This document shows positions 42,022-50,357 of a DNA stretch of 64,000 nucleotides, piece by piece (position 1 is the first letter of the stretch; each line of letters starts with the position of its first letter). Source of the stretch: Oceanospirillum sp047518265 (GTDB lineage: Bacteria; Pseudomonadota; Gammaproteobacteria; Pseudomonadales; Halomonadaceae). Where the stretch lies: the NCBI GenBank assembly GCA_047518265.1, contig JAKZRG010000004.1, positions 62,001-126,000 of the forward strand, written 5' to 3'. A program made the translations under genes and the position numbers. A model generated the notes under the pieces. It was given only the letters and a program-made list of their open reading frames with translations. It did not search any database and had not been told where the DNA came from.

Positions 42022-42789
42022 TTAGAAATTGGTCATTATCGTGAGGGAAACACTTTTATCGTCGGCATAAGGCAGAATAACCAGTTCACCGGGAGCTGCA
42101 TTGGTATGTATAACGTCGGTCACCTTAGCGGCATATAACCAGCCCATTAGGGCTTGAGAGAAGTAATGCTTCTGATCATTAACACGAGACCAAGCTGTGA
42201 GAGTGGATAGAGCATAAAATAACCCTTTAGCGGCATTATTATCGGTCATTTGAGCTGCTGTTAGAAAAGGCACTGCACCTACAAAGGCATGACCGCTGAC
42301 CGCATGCTGGCGATCAAACTCAAATACTGTCCAGTCAGACTTTCCCCGATAAGGGCGATCTCCCCCCAAAATAGCCTGTGAGGCCCATACAGCAGGCAAG
42401 CCAACCAATAAAGCCTGTAAGGATCTATCTCCCCATTCAGGAACACTGCCACAGTCCCGATTACAGGCCAAACGGTTATAGGCAGCTAACCCGGCATAAA
42501 GGAAAGCAACTTCTGGGTCTCCCAGTGTTTTAACCTTACGGGAAAAACTATCGGTACTGTCAGAAAGAATATGTTTGTTATAGCTCTCTTGAATCTCCCT
42601 ATCCAAATCAGTATTGGCCAAAACGCCCCCCACTAACCAGGTGGTCCCTAGCCAGGGTAAGTTATCTGAGTGATAGAGCTTGCTATAGCCATCGCCAACA
42701 TCGTTGAAGAAACCCTTATTGTCTGCTGCTGCCATGCTGGAAAAAAGACCAACAATAATAGTGAGGCATAAATTGTTTAAGTTAGACAT
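42022..42789 (-). CDS. Exported PAP2-superfamily protein with altered catalytic motifs
   Basis: A 255-residue protein with a signal peptide (residues 1-22, cleavage after AAA or thereabouts) and PAP2 (acid phosphatase / lipid phosphatase) motifs: GGDRPYRG (motif 1), VSGHA with His167 (motif 2) and SRVNDQKHYFSQ with Arg202 and His208 (motif 3). The Asp that should close motif 3 is Gln212, and the Lys expected seven residues before Arg144 is absent. It may be a non-classical member or have reduced activity. It is a single gene with a 14-bp palindrome upstream. Confidence 0.75.
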   Translation of the reverse strand: MSNLNNLCLTIIVGLFSSMAAADNKGFFNDVGDGYSKLYHSDNLPWLGTTWLVGGVLANTDLDREIQESYNKHILSDSTDSFSRKVKTLGDPEVAFLYAGLAAYNRLACNRDCGSVPEWGDRSLQALLVGLPAVWASQAILGGDRPYRGKSDWTVFEFDRQHAVSGHAFVGAVPFLTAAQMTDNNAAKGLFYALSTLTAWSRVNDQKHYFSQALMGWLYAAKVTDVIHTNAAPGELVILPYADDKSVSLTIMTNF

Positions 42790-42879
42790 GATTTTATTAG
42801 CTGCGTAGTGATTAATCGTTATTATTTGAATACTCGCCCTCTATGGAGCTGAGTTAAACGCTAGAACATCATTTTTGTT

Positions 42880-42893
42880 GCAGAATATTCTGC
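42880..42893. promoter_or_regulatory. Perfect 14-bp palindrome upstream of PAP2 gene
   Basis: GCAGAATATTCTGC, 90 bp from the start codon, in the gap after kdkA. A candidate operator for a dimeric regulator; the regulator is unknown. Confidence 0.4.
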
Positions 42894-42995
42894 TATTCCC
42901 TAATCAAATACAGGAATATTATTTTTGTGATGCGTATTTAACGCTATTTCTGACCATAATACTGGTGGCCATGTTCCGAAATTGTGAAATTATTA

Positions 42996-43799
42996 TTATT
43001 TTTTGAGTTGGATCAGATAGTTGTCATATAAGTATGACCAAGCTTCTGGTAATTCTGTTTGTCTTGTTAGTTTTAAGATAGAACGTTGTAAACGTTGGAT
43101 ATTAGCCTCCTGCCATTTGGTCTCAGATGGGTTGGAAAAGTGGCAACGATCAAAATCGATTAGCCAGACCTGCCCGCTATTATCCAATAAAATATTATTG
43201 GCGTTGAGATCAAAGTGATTTAACCCTGCTTGATGGAAGCGAGCAATCGTTTCTCCTACGTTTTGCCATAGCTGATCTGAATTTTTCTGCTGATGATTAG
43301 AATCTAAATATTCCGCAAAAGGTTTTGCGTTAGGTAAACGCTCAGTTAGAAGGTCTGCCCGATAGAATAAACCCTGGCGTTCAATATGAGCCGCTAAGGG
43401 GCGAGGGACGGGTAAACCCTGTTGAAATAAGGTCTTGGTTAATTCAAATTCCTGCCAGGGGCGGGATTGGGTCAGTGATGTGTAGATATACTGATCCTGA
43501 ATCAATTTTGCGATTAATCCGCCACGGCGATAGTGACGTAATACAAACTCCAGAGGTTGCTGGTTTTGAGATGTCACAGGTGTATTTTTTGTCTGTACTG
43601 AAGCCTGCTGGTTTGTTGATTGAGAAGGTGAATCATAAGGGTGAATAAAAAATGCTTGGCCTCGACCTCCTGTCGGTTCGGTAATATTGGCCTTGTTCTG
43701 CCACCATTCTGGTTGAAACCAATGCTCACTGATTTGTGGGATCTGCTGTGCATCATATAGAATATGGTGCTTATTTTTGGAGTAAAGCTGAATTTCCAT
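42996..43799 (-). CDS. kdkA: 3-deoxy-D-manno-octulosonic acid (Kdo) kinase
   Basis: KdkA phosphorylates the Kdo residue of lipid A precursors at O-4, as in Haemophilus and Vibrio. The 267-residue protein is a kinase-like fold with VLRHYRRGGLIAKL (Gly-rich/basic region), HFDLNANNILL (catalytic loop Asp) and IDFDRC (metal-binding Asp). It is adjacent to a GT9 glycosyltransferase and waaA, a lipid A/core neighbourhood. Its ATG overlaps the ATG of the divergent GT9 gene. An insertion rich in Gln, Ser and Thr (about residues 55-80) is unusual. Confidence 0.88.
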   Translation of the reverse strand: MEIQLYSKNKHHILYDAQQIPQISEHWFQPEWWQNKANITEPTGGRGQAFFIHPYDSPSQSTNQQASVQTKNTPVTSQNQQPLEFVLRHYRRGGLIAKLIQDQYIYTSLTQSRPWQEFELTKTLFQQGLPVPRPLAAHIERQGLFYRADLLTERLPNAKPFAEYLDSNHQQKNSDQLWQNVGETIARFHQAGLNHFDLNANNILLDNSGQVWLIDFDRCHFSNPSETKWQEANIQRLQRSILKLTRQTELPEAWSYLYDNYLIQLKK

Positions 43800-44880
43800 G
43801 ACTCTGCCTCTGACTGTCCCGCCAAAACATATTTGTCTGTTACGTTTATCTGCTCTGGGTGACGTCAGTAATGTCGTGCCTGTTGTGCTCGCTATTCAGA
43901 AAGCCTGGCCTGAAACACGGATTACCTGGATCACGGGTAAAGCGGAGCATAGTCTACTCAAGGGGTTAGCCGGGGTCGAGTTTGTTGTTTATGACAAAAA
44001 AACTGGCCTGAAAGGGATGCGACAGATCTGGCAACAACTCCGTAGGATTGAATTTGATGTTCTGCTACATATGCAGGCTGCTTTAAGGGCATCTTTGTTA
44101 TCCGTAGGGATTAATGCCAAGGTGAAACTGGGTTTTGATCGAGCTAGGGCTAAAGATTGGCAGTGGTTATTTACCAACCATAAGATTCCAAGTCGGGCTA
44201 ATAGCCACGTTGTGGAAGGCTTTTATGATTTTTTGCAGGCTTTGGGTATCGCACCTGATTATCCTCAGGAGATGCAATGGCAGTTACCGATTTCAACGGA
44301 TGCTGAGCAAGAAGCCCTGAGTAAGTGTGACTTTGAACGCTATGTTTTGATCTCTCCCTGTTCCAGTCAGAGAGCCCGAAACTTTCGCAATTGGACCATT
44401 GAGGGTTATGTGGCGGTGGTGCAACATCTGTATCAGGAATACGGTATTAAAGCCGTGATTACTGGTGGTAACCGGGATATTGAGCACCAATATGCCCGTG
44501 AGATATGCGACCAGGCAGGTACTCCGGTGCTGAACCTTGTGGCTAATACCTCATTGCAGGGCTTAGTGGCTTTGATTAAAAATGCTGAACTGGTAATTGC
44601 ACCTGATTCTGGCCCGGTACATTTTTCTAATGCGGTAGGCACGCCTGTTGTCGGATTATTTGCCACGTCAAATGTACAGCGAACAGGTCCTTACCTATGG
44701 CAGGATTGGGTCGTCGATCGTTACCCTCAAGCGGTTGAGCAGTTTATGCAAAAACAGGTGTCAGATCTAAGCTGGGGCCAGAGAGTTAGACACCCCCAGG
44801 CTATGGAAGTCATCACAACAGAGGATGTGATCAATAAAATTGATCGACTAGTTAAATATTTACGAGAGTCTGAAAGTTAA
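43798..44880 (+). CDS. Glycosyltransferase family 9 (LPS heptosyltransferase-like)
   Basis: A 360-residue GT9 enzyme of the WaaC/WaaF type. The amino-terminal CLLRLSALGDVSNVVPVVLAI segment carries the family LSALGD motif; PCSSQRARNFRNW and IAPDSGPVHFSNAVGTPVVGLF form the ADP-heptose-binding part. It probably adds heptose to the Kdo region of LPS. Its start ATG overlaps the kdkA start on the other strand by two bases and no ribosome-binding site precedes it, so the true start may be internal. Repeat copy D follows directly after the stop codon. Confidence 0.88.
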   Translation: MTLPLTVPPKHICLLRLSALGDVSNVVPVVLAIQKAWPETRITWITGKAEHSLLKGLAGVEFVVYDKKTGLKGMRQIWQQLRRIEFDVLLHMQAALRASLLSVGINAKVKLGFDRARAKDWQWLFTNHKIPSRANSHVVEGFYDFLQALGIAPDYPQEMQWQLPISTDAEQEALSKCDFERYVLISPCSSQRARNFRNWTIEGYVAVVQHLYQEYGIKAVITGGNRDIEHQYAREICDQAGTPVLNLVANTSLQGLVALIKNAELVIAPDSGPVHFSNAVGTPVVGLFATSNVQRTGPYLWQDWVVDRYPQAVEQFMQKQVSDLSWGQRVRHPQAMEVITTEDVINKIDRLVKYLRESES

Positions 44881-44881
44881 T

Positions 44882-44978
44882 AACTAACCCCGATAACGTC
44901 TTATAGGTAAAATCTGAATCAATTTCAGTGTATCCCAAGATTGATATCACGGATAACTTATTGGGAATGGTATAACTA
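44882..44978. repeat. Intergenic repeat copy D
   Basis: About 97 bp beginning one base after the GT9 stop codon. Ends AACCCCGATAA and TTATTGGGAATGGTAT. The minus strand reads ATACACTGAAATTGATTCAG, very close to copy A (TACACTGAACTTGATTCAG). Confidence 0.72.
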
Positions 44979-45037
44979 TCAATATCAGACTATTTAACAG
45001 AATATTAATCTCTGTTTTTAACTTTTACGGGACGCTA

Positions 45038-46345
45038 ATGAAATTGACCCGAGGTCTATACAGTACATTGCTAACTCTGTTTTCACCGATTTTCTTGTGG
45101 AAAGTCAGTAAAGAAACAACAGAGCAGAACTCGTTTTCTGAGCGTTTGGGTTATACCCCTAATTTACCGATTAAACCCGTTATCTGGTTACATGCTGCTT
45201 CAGTAGGAGAGGTGATCGCGGCGACGCCTTTGATTCGTAAACTACAGGCGGAGTACGATGGGCATTTATTACTTATAACAACGATGACTGCTACAGGGGC
45301 TCGGCAGGCTCGTAAGGCGCTTAAAGGCAATGGAACTCATCTGTTATTACCTTTAGATCTTCCTTGGGTCGCATCACGCTTTTTGGATCGTATTAAGCCT
45401 GAAATTGCGGTTTTTATGGAAACAGAGATTTGGCCGAACCTTATCCATGGTTGTCATAAGCGGAATATCCCTTTTGTGATAGCTAATGGTCGTTTATCAG
45501 ATAAGTCCCTGAAAAGTTACCGTAAATTAAAAAATGTCACGGAAGAGGTCCTACAGGAGGTTTCGGTCGTTGCTGCCAAATCTATAGAAGATGCCAGTGC
45601 CTTTATTGAGCTCGGTGCCCCGGCAGATAGAGTGACAGTCACCGGGAGTATTAAATTTGATGTTGTTCCTGAGCCTGGTTTAAGAGCTAGAGCTGAGCTT
45701 TTAAATGAAGAGATGTTTAAGGATCGTCCTGTTTGGGTTGTCGGTAGCACCCATGCCGGTGAGGATGAACATTTCTTAGCCGCCCATCAGTTAATTTTGG
45801 AAGAATGGCCGGATGCGGTGCTTATTATAGTGCCACGTCATCCTCAACGCTTCGATCAGGTCGCTCATCTTATTGAAGAACAGGGTCTGAATTTTATTCG
45901 TCGGTCCAGTAATGATGAATTCTCCCATGAGCACAGTGTTTATCTTGCCGATACCATGGGTGAGTTGATGATGATGTATGCCTGTGCCGATGTCGCCTTT
46001 GTTGCTGGTAGCATTAAACCGATTGGTGGCCATAACTTATTAGAACCCGCTTGTTTATCAAAGCCTGTTTTATCCGGTGGCTACTTATTTAATTTTGCAG
46101 ATGTGGCAGAGATGTTTGATGAGCAGCAAGCATTGACCCGTTGTACAGAGGTATCTGAGATTGCCAATCAGGTTATTAAGCTCTTTTCTGAGCCTGAATA
46201 TTTGGAGCAAATGGGTGAAAAGGCATTTCAAGTGGTCGCCAAAAATCGAGGTGCATTAGAGCGTCAATTCCAGTTGATCGATAAAAGCCTGAAGGACGCC
46301 AAACAAAGCGAAGAAGAGTCTAAGCAAGAGCCCAAAAATGACTAG
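45038..46345 (+). CDS. waaA: Kdo transferase WaaA (KdtA)
   Basis: WaaA transfers Kdo from CMP-Kdo to lipid IVA. The 435-residue GT30 protein has an amino-terminal membrane anchor (about 1-22), VIWLHAASVGEVIAATPLI, FMETEIWPNLIHGC, IIVPRHPQRF and the nucleotide-binding GGHNLLEPACLSKPVL. Since KdkA is present, this WaaA is expected to be monofunctional (one Kdo), an inference from the Kdk-WaaA pairing in Haemophilus and Vibrio. The gene overlaps the start of the acyltransferase gene by eight bases. Confidence 0.94.
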   Translation: MKLTRGLYSTLLTLFSPIFLWKVSKETTEQNSFSERLGYTPNLPIKPVIWLHAASVGEVIAATPLIRKLQAEYDGHLLLITTMTATGARQARKALKGNGTHLLLPLDLPWVASRFLDRIKPEIAVFMETEIWPNLIHGCHKRNIPFVIANGRLSDKSLKSYRKLKNVTEEVLQEVSVVAAKSIEDASAFIELGAPADRVTVTGSIKFDVVPEPGLRARAELLNEEMFKDRPVWVVGSTHAGEDEHFLAAHQLILEEWPDAVLIIVPRHPQRFDQVAHLIEEQGLNFIRRSSNDEFSHEHSVYLADTMGELMMMYACADVAFVAGSIKPIGGHNLLEPACLSKPVLSGGYLFNFADVAEMFDEQQALTRCTEVSEIANQVIKLFSEPEYLEQMGEKAFQVVAKNRGALERQFQLIDKSLKDAKQSEEESKQEPKND

Positions 46346-47285
46346 TTCACCAGCACCCGATTCTCCAAAGAAGGATTCTTTAATGACCCGAATGAAAAAT
46401 TGGGCATTAATGCGCTTTCTTACTTTTTGTAGTCAGCAGCCCTTACCGCGTTTGCACCGTTGGGGAGGATGGTTAGGGCACGTTGTTTATCGTTTGAATG
46501 GCCGAAGTGTTCATATTACCCGAACCAATATTGCGCTATGTTATCCCGATCTTTCTAAGGCTGAGCAGGAAGAGAGTGTTAAAGCGAGTATCACGCAGAC
46601 AGCGACAATGGCATTAGAGCTGGGTTGGAGTTGGATGATTCCTTTTGAAGATCTTATTGCTTCCACTTGTCAGGTACATGGTCAAGAGCACTTGGAAGCG
46701 GCTAAAGCGGAAGGTAATGGAGTCATTATCCTTGGTCCTCACCTAGGGAATTGGGAAGTATTTGGTTTGTTTCTAAGCCATCACTACGAAATGACCGCCA
46801 TGTATGCGGTACCTAAAATGGAGGTACTGGATAAGGTCATTACTGATGGGCGCAGTCGTTCAGGTATGTTGATGGTACCGGCTAATATGAAGGGAGTGGC
46901 GAAACTCTTGCGCCAGTTGCAAAAAGGCGAATTGGTGGGGAATTTACCCGATCAAGAACCGGATGATATTTCAGGGGGCGTTTTTGCACCTTTTATGGGG
47001 ATTGATGCGTTTTCTCCGAAGTTAGTCACACGCTTGATTGGCAAAACGGGAGCGAGAATTGTCGCCGGTTTTGCCAGACGTCTGCCGGATGGAAAAGGCT
47101 TCGATATCCACTTCATTCCGGCTGATGAAGCGGTTTACGATACCGATGATCAGACTGCTGTTGCGGGCATTAACCGTATAGTGGAGACCTTGGTTGAGAT
47201 TGCTCCAGATCAGTACCAGTGGGAATATAAACGCTTTAAACGCCGTCCTGAAGGACAACCAAGGTTATATAAGAAGCGTGGTTAA
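46338..47285 (+). CDS. Lipid A late acyltransferase (LpxL/HtrB family)
   Basis: A 315-residue membrane-bound acyltransferase that adds a secondary acyl chain to Kdo-lipid A. It has the catalytic HLGNWE (HX4E) motif, the PANMKGVAKLLRQLQKGELVGNLPDQEP block and a carboxy-terminal EYKRFKRRP. In Pseudomonas the equivalent PA0011 sits in the same neighbourhood. Chain specificity (LpxL versus LpxM) is not decided. It overlaps waaA and is probably translated with it. Confidence 0.92.
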   Translation: MTSSPAPDSPKKDSLMTRMKNWALMRFLTFCSQQPLPRLHRWGGWLGHVVYRLNGRSVHITRTNIALCYPDLSKAEQEESVKASITQTATMALELGWSWMIPFEDLIASTCQVHGQEHLEAAKAEGNGVIILGPHLGNWEVFGLFLSHHYEMTAMYAVPKMEVLDKVITDGRSRSGMLMVPANMKGVAKLLRQLQKGELVGNLPDQEPDDISGGVFAPFMGIDAFSPKLVTRLIGKTGARIVAGFARRLPDGKGFDIHFIPADEAVYDTDDQTAVAGINRIVETLVEIAPDQYQWEYKRFKRRPEGQPRLYKKRG

Positions 47286-47331
47286 TCTCAGTTTTATTTG
47301 TCACAGTAAAACGATGTGAATTTTCGGGTAT

Positions 47332-47363
47332 AAAAAAGAGAGTCCTATAAGGACTCTCTTTTT
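47332..47363. terminator. Terminator between convergent lpxL-type and GGDEF genes
   Basis: AAAAAAGAGAGTCC-tata-GGACTCTCTTTTT perfect stem with T-runs on both strands; bidirectional. Confidence 0.92.
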
Positions 47364-47387
47364 ACTGGAGCGAAGTAATAGAAAGAA

Positions 47388-48410
47388 TTAACGGGTGACG
47401 GTATCTATTGGATAACAGCAGTTCCGGCCATTCTTTTTCGCTTGATAAAGAGCATCGTCAGCGATCTGAATAACATCATTTAGGGTGCTATTGGGCATAG
47501 CCTCTGCAATACCAGCTGAAATTGTAATTGCTGAAAGCTTTTCATTGGTTCTTTTGTTTGTCCAACGAACGTTACCAATAGCCAAGCGAATCTTTTCGGC
47601 AACCTGTCGTGCACCCTGAAGATCGGTTTCTGGCAAGATAACAATAAATTCTTCTCCACCAAAACGAACGGCTAAATCACCGCCTCGAATATGTTTTAGG
47701 ATTAAAGAGCCTGTATTGCCCAGCACTCGATCACCAAAAGGGTGGCCATAGGTATCGTTAATATTTTTGAATTTATCTAGATCAAAAACCACTACTGAAT
47801 AGTGACTGGCTTCGAATGGACTACCCAATTCAATGGAAAGATCTTCCAGCTTTTTTCTTAACCCTGCTCGATTGAGCAAACCGGTTAGATCATCCAGCAT
47901 GGCTGCTTGTGAAACCGAATTGAGACGTGCCTGTAAATTTTCTGATTCTTGCTCAGCTTGTTGCAGCTTTAAATACAACTTTTCCTGTGATTCCACCATG
48001 GAATCCGTTGAAGCTTTTAATAGTTGGACTAAGGTTGCGATATTCGCTTTAGTTTGGGTTTCATCCAACTGATCTGATGTGGAGTGTAGGGTTTGCAAGA
48101 AAGAGGAACTACTGTCCTGAGAGGTTTCCACAACAGAATAAACATCGCTTAGTAGAGCTTGTAACGCTGGATAAATTTCGTCAGCGTTAAAATCAGGGTG
48201 TTGAATAAATTCACTGAAGGCTTGCTGAATAAAGGTTTCGTTCAGTCGGGAGTGCTTTTTCAGGTGTTGATCAATCACCTCATTAAGCTTTACCGAATGC
48301 TGCTGCAGATAAGTATAGGCAACGGTATAGTTCGTCGGAATCGGCGATAAGCTGTTTCCCGTAAGGAAGGATTCGATTTTTCTGTAAATATCTTTTTTTT
48401 GTTCAGACAT
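47388..48410 (-). CDS. Diguanylate cyclase (GGDEF protein)
   Basis: A 340-residue protein that should make cyclic di-GMP. The carboxy-terminal GGDEF domain has DDLTGLLNRAGLRKKLE, DLDKFKNINDTYGHPFGD and RFGGEEF, an active GGEEF loop; RGGD five residues before it is an inhibitory I-site. The amino-terminal 160 residues are predicted helical with a coiled-coil segment and have no recognised sensor domain and no membrane span. It is a single gene facing the lpxL-type gene. The input signal is unknown. Confidence 0.92.
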   Translation of the reverse strand: MSEQKKDIYRKIESFLTGNSLSPIPTNYTVAYTYLQQHSVKLNEVIDQHLKKHSRLNETFIQQAFSEFIQHPDFNADEIYPALQALLSDVYSVVETSQDSSSSFLQTLHSTSDQLDETQTKANIATLVQLLKASTDSMVESQEKLYLKLQQAEQESENLQARLNSVSQAAMLDDLTGLLNRAGLRKKLEDLSIELGSPFEASHYSVVVFDLDKFKNINDTYGHPFGDRVLGNTGSLILKHIRGGDLAVRFGGEEFIVILPETDLQGARQVAEKIRLAIGNVRWTNKRTNEKLSAITISAGIAEAMPNSTLNDVIQIADDALYQAKKNGRNCCYPIDTVTR

Positions 48411-48787
48411 AGATCTATGTGGATATTCCAGCTATTTATTATCCGACATGCTTGAATCGAGCAAGATGCCACCCTACGGATTTCTCTCAGGTTACTTCCA
48501 GAGTATTCGTCATTCCTTCGAATATTATTCCAAGCTATTGCTTTAGAGAGTATTGCTTCAAGCTAATATTTAAAGCGTAGCTTCTTTTCATCACCGTATC
48601 CGAGAATGATACAACTAGTATATAGAGTAATGAAGAGAGTACCTAGTTGGACATAGGATAATGGCGGTAAATTTAACCTGTAGCAATTTAAGGCTGTTGG
48701 GCATAATCGCTGAAATAGACTGGAAGCAGACTCATCAATAGCTGAAAACAATCTTTCTTGCTAAGGAGAAGGAAGATATAGCTGTAA
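48411..48787. other. Intergenic region upstream of the GGDEF gene
   Basis: About 380 bp with no recognised gene, RNA or repeat. It contains the promoter region of the minus-strand GGDEF gene and ends at the trkH terminator. Confidence 0.4.
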
Positions 48788-48827
48788 TAAAAAAGCCTTC
48801 TGTTGGCTGGAAGCTGAGTAGAAGGCT
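48788..48827 (-). terminator. Terminator after trkH
   Basis: On the minus strand AGCCTTCT / AGAAGGCT stem with an 18-nt loop followed by TTTTTT, 50 bp past the trkH stop codon. Confidence 0.8.
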
Positions 48828-48879
48828 ATTGAAAACTCAATCCGGTTTCTGAAATAGAGACCGGACCATAGGGGATAAT

Positions 48880-50328
48880 CTATCGACGCCAGAACATAGG
48901 TGTAAATAATACTAATAAGGTAAAGATTTCCAGCCGGCCCAATAGCATCGCAATAATCAAAATCCATTTAGCAAGATCTGGAATATTGCCATAGTGGGAA
49001 GCCACTTCACCTAAACCTGGACCCAGATTGTTTAAGGCGGAGCCGACAGCTGACCAGGCCGTCACCTGATCAAGACCTGTGGCAAGCAATATGATTAACA
49101 TGATGACAAATAGCATTAGATAAACGGAGAAGAATCCCCAAACAGCCTCAATGACTCGATCTGGTACACTGCGTCCTGCGAGTTTCACGGGGATAATGGC
49201 ACTGGGGTGAATTAGGCGTTTAATCTCCCGGATACCCTGCTTTAGAATCAGTAGAATCCGTACTACCTTCATACCGCCACCGGTTGAGCCAGCACAGCCC
49301 CCCACAAAAGCCGCTAGAAACAGGGTAAAAGGCAATACCCCTGGCCATTGGGAGAAATCAGCGACACCAAAGCCTGTAGTCGTGGCAACAGAAACAACCT
49401 CAAAGATACCATGGCGAATGGATGTACCAAGAGAATAAGTATCCGTGGCCCACAGTACGGCAATAGCACTGGTAATCGTTAGGCCTAATAGGAGAAAGAA
49501 GAAACGGAATTCAGGGTCAAACAGATAATGTCTTAGGGATCGCTCTCGCCAAGCCACAAAGTGTAGTGAAAAGTTTAATGCTGAGATAAGCATAAAAACG
49601 ACACAGATGGCTTCAATTGCAGGGCTATCAAAATAACCAATACTGGCATCGTGAGTCGAGAAGCCACCAATAGCCACAGTAGAAAAACTATGGCTGACAG
49701 CATCAAACAGGCTCATACCGGCAAGCCAATAGGCCCCAGCACAAAGAATCGTTAGGGTTAGATAGATATACCAAAGAGCCTTGGCCGTTTCAGTAATCCG
49801 TGGTGTCAGTTTATTGTCTTTCACCGGCCCAGGTGTTTCTGCGCGATATAGCTGCATACCACCAATACCGAGCATAGGCAGAATGGCCACGGCCAATACA
49901 ATGATCCCCATACCGCCAAGCCATTGTAAGAGCTGCCGGTAAAACAGCAGAGACTCTGGTAGGAAATCCAGTCCGGTGATTACCGTTGCCCCTGTCGTAC
50001 TGAGGGCGGATACGGATTCAAAGACAGAGTCTGTAAAGCTCAGGCCTGGATGCTCTGCTAAGTAAATAGGCAGAGATCCAAAGAGACTCAGTACCGTCCA
50101 GAATAAAACCACCACTAAGAAGCCATCTCGGGTTCTCAGTTCTTTACGGACGTTGCGTACCGGTAACCAAGCAAAGAATCCGGTGAAAAAGCTAATGGCC
50201 ATAGCGGTAACAAAGGCCAGATCGGCACCATCCTTGTACAGAACTGAGATGAGAATCGAGGGCATCATGGTGATGCTGAACAGCATCAACAAAATACCCA
50301 GAATCCGCATAGTCGTGACTATATTCAT
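48880..50328 (-). CDS. trkH: Trk potassium uptake membrane subunit TrkH
   Basis: A 482-residue K+-translocating subunit with about ten membrane segments arranged as four M1-P-M2 repeats. Selectivity-filter-like segments include STTGATVITGLDF, STVAIGGFSTHD and ATTTGFGVADF, and GSALNNLGPGLGEVASHYG ends the fourth repeat. It forms K+ channels regulated by TrkA at the inner membrane. It follows trkA by 29 bp on the same strand. Confidence 0.95.
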   Translation of the reverse strand: MNIVTTMRILGILLMLFSITMMPSILISVLYKDGADLAFVTAMAISFFTGFFAWLPVRNVRKELRTRDGFLVVVLFWTVLSLFGSLPIYLAEHPGLSFTDSVFESVSALSTTGATVITGLDFLPESLLFYRQLLQWLGGMGIIVLAVAILPMLGIGGMQLYRAETPGPVKDNKLTPRITETAKALWYIYLTLTILCAGAYWLAGMSLFDAVSHSFSTVAIGGFSTHDASIGYFDSPAIEAICVVFMLISALNFSLHFVAWRERSLRHYLFDPEFRFFFLLLGLTITSAIAVLWATDTYSLGTSIRHGIFEVVSVATTTGFGVADFSQWPGVLPFTLFLAAFVGGCAGSTGGGMKVVRILLILKQGIREIKRLIHPSAIIPVKLAGRSVPDRVIEAVWGFFSVYLMLFVIMLIILLATGLDQVTAWSAVGSALNNLGPGLGEVASHYGNIPDLAKWILIIAMLLGRLEIFTLLVLFTPMFWRR

Positions 50329-50357
50329 AGAGACCTAGTACTTAAGCTAATCGATTA

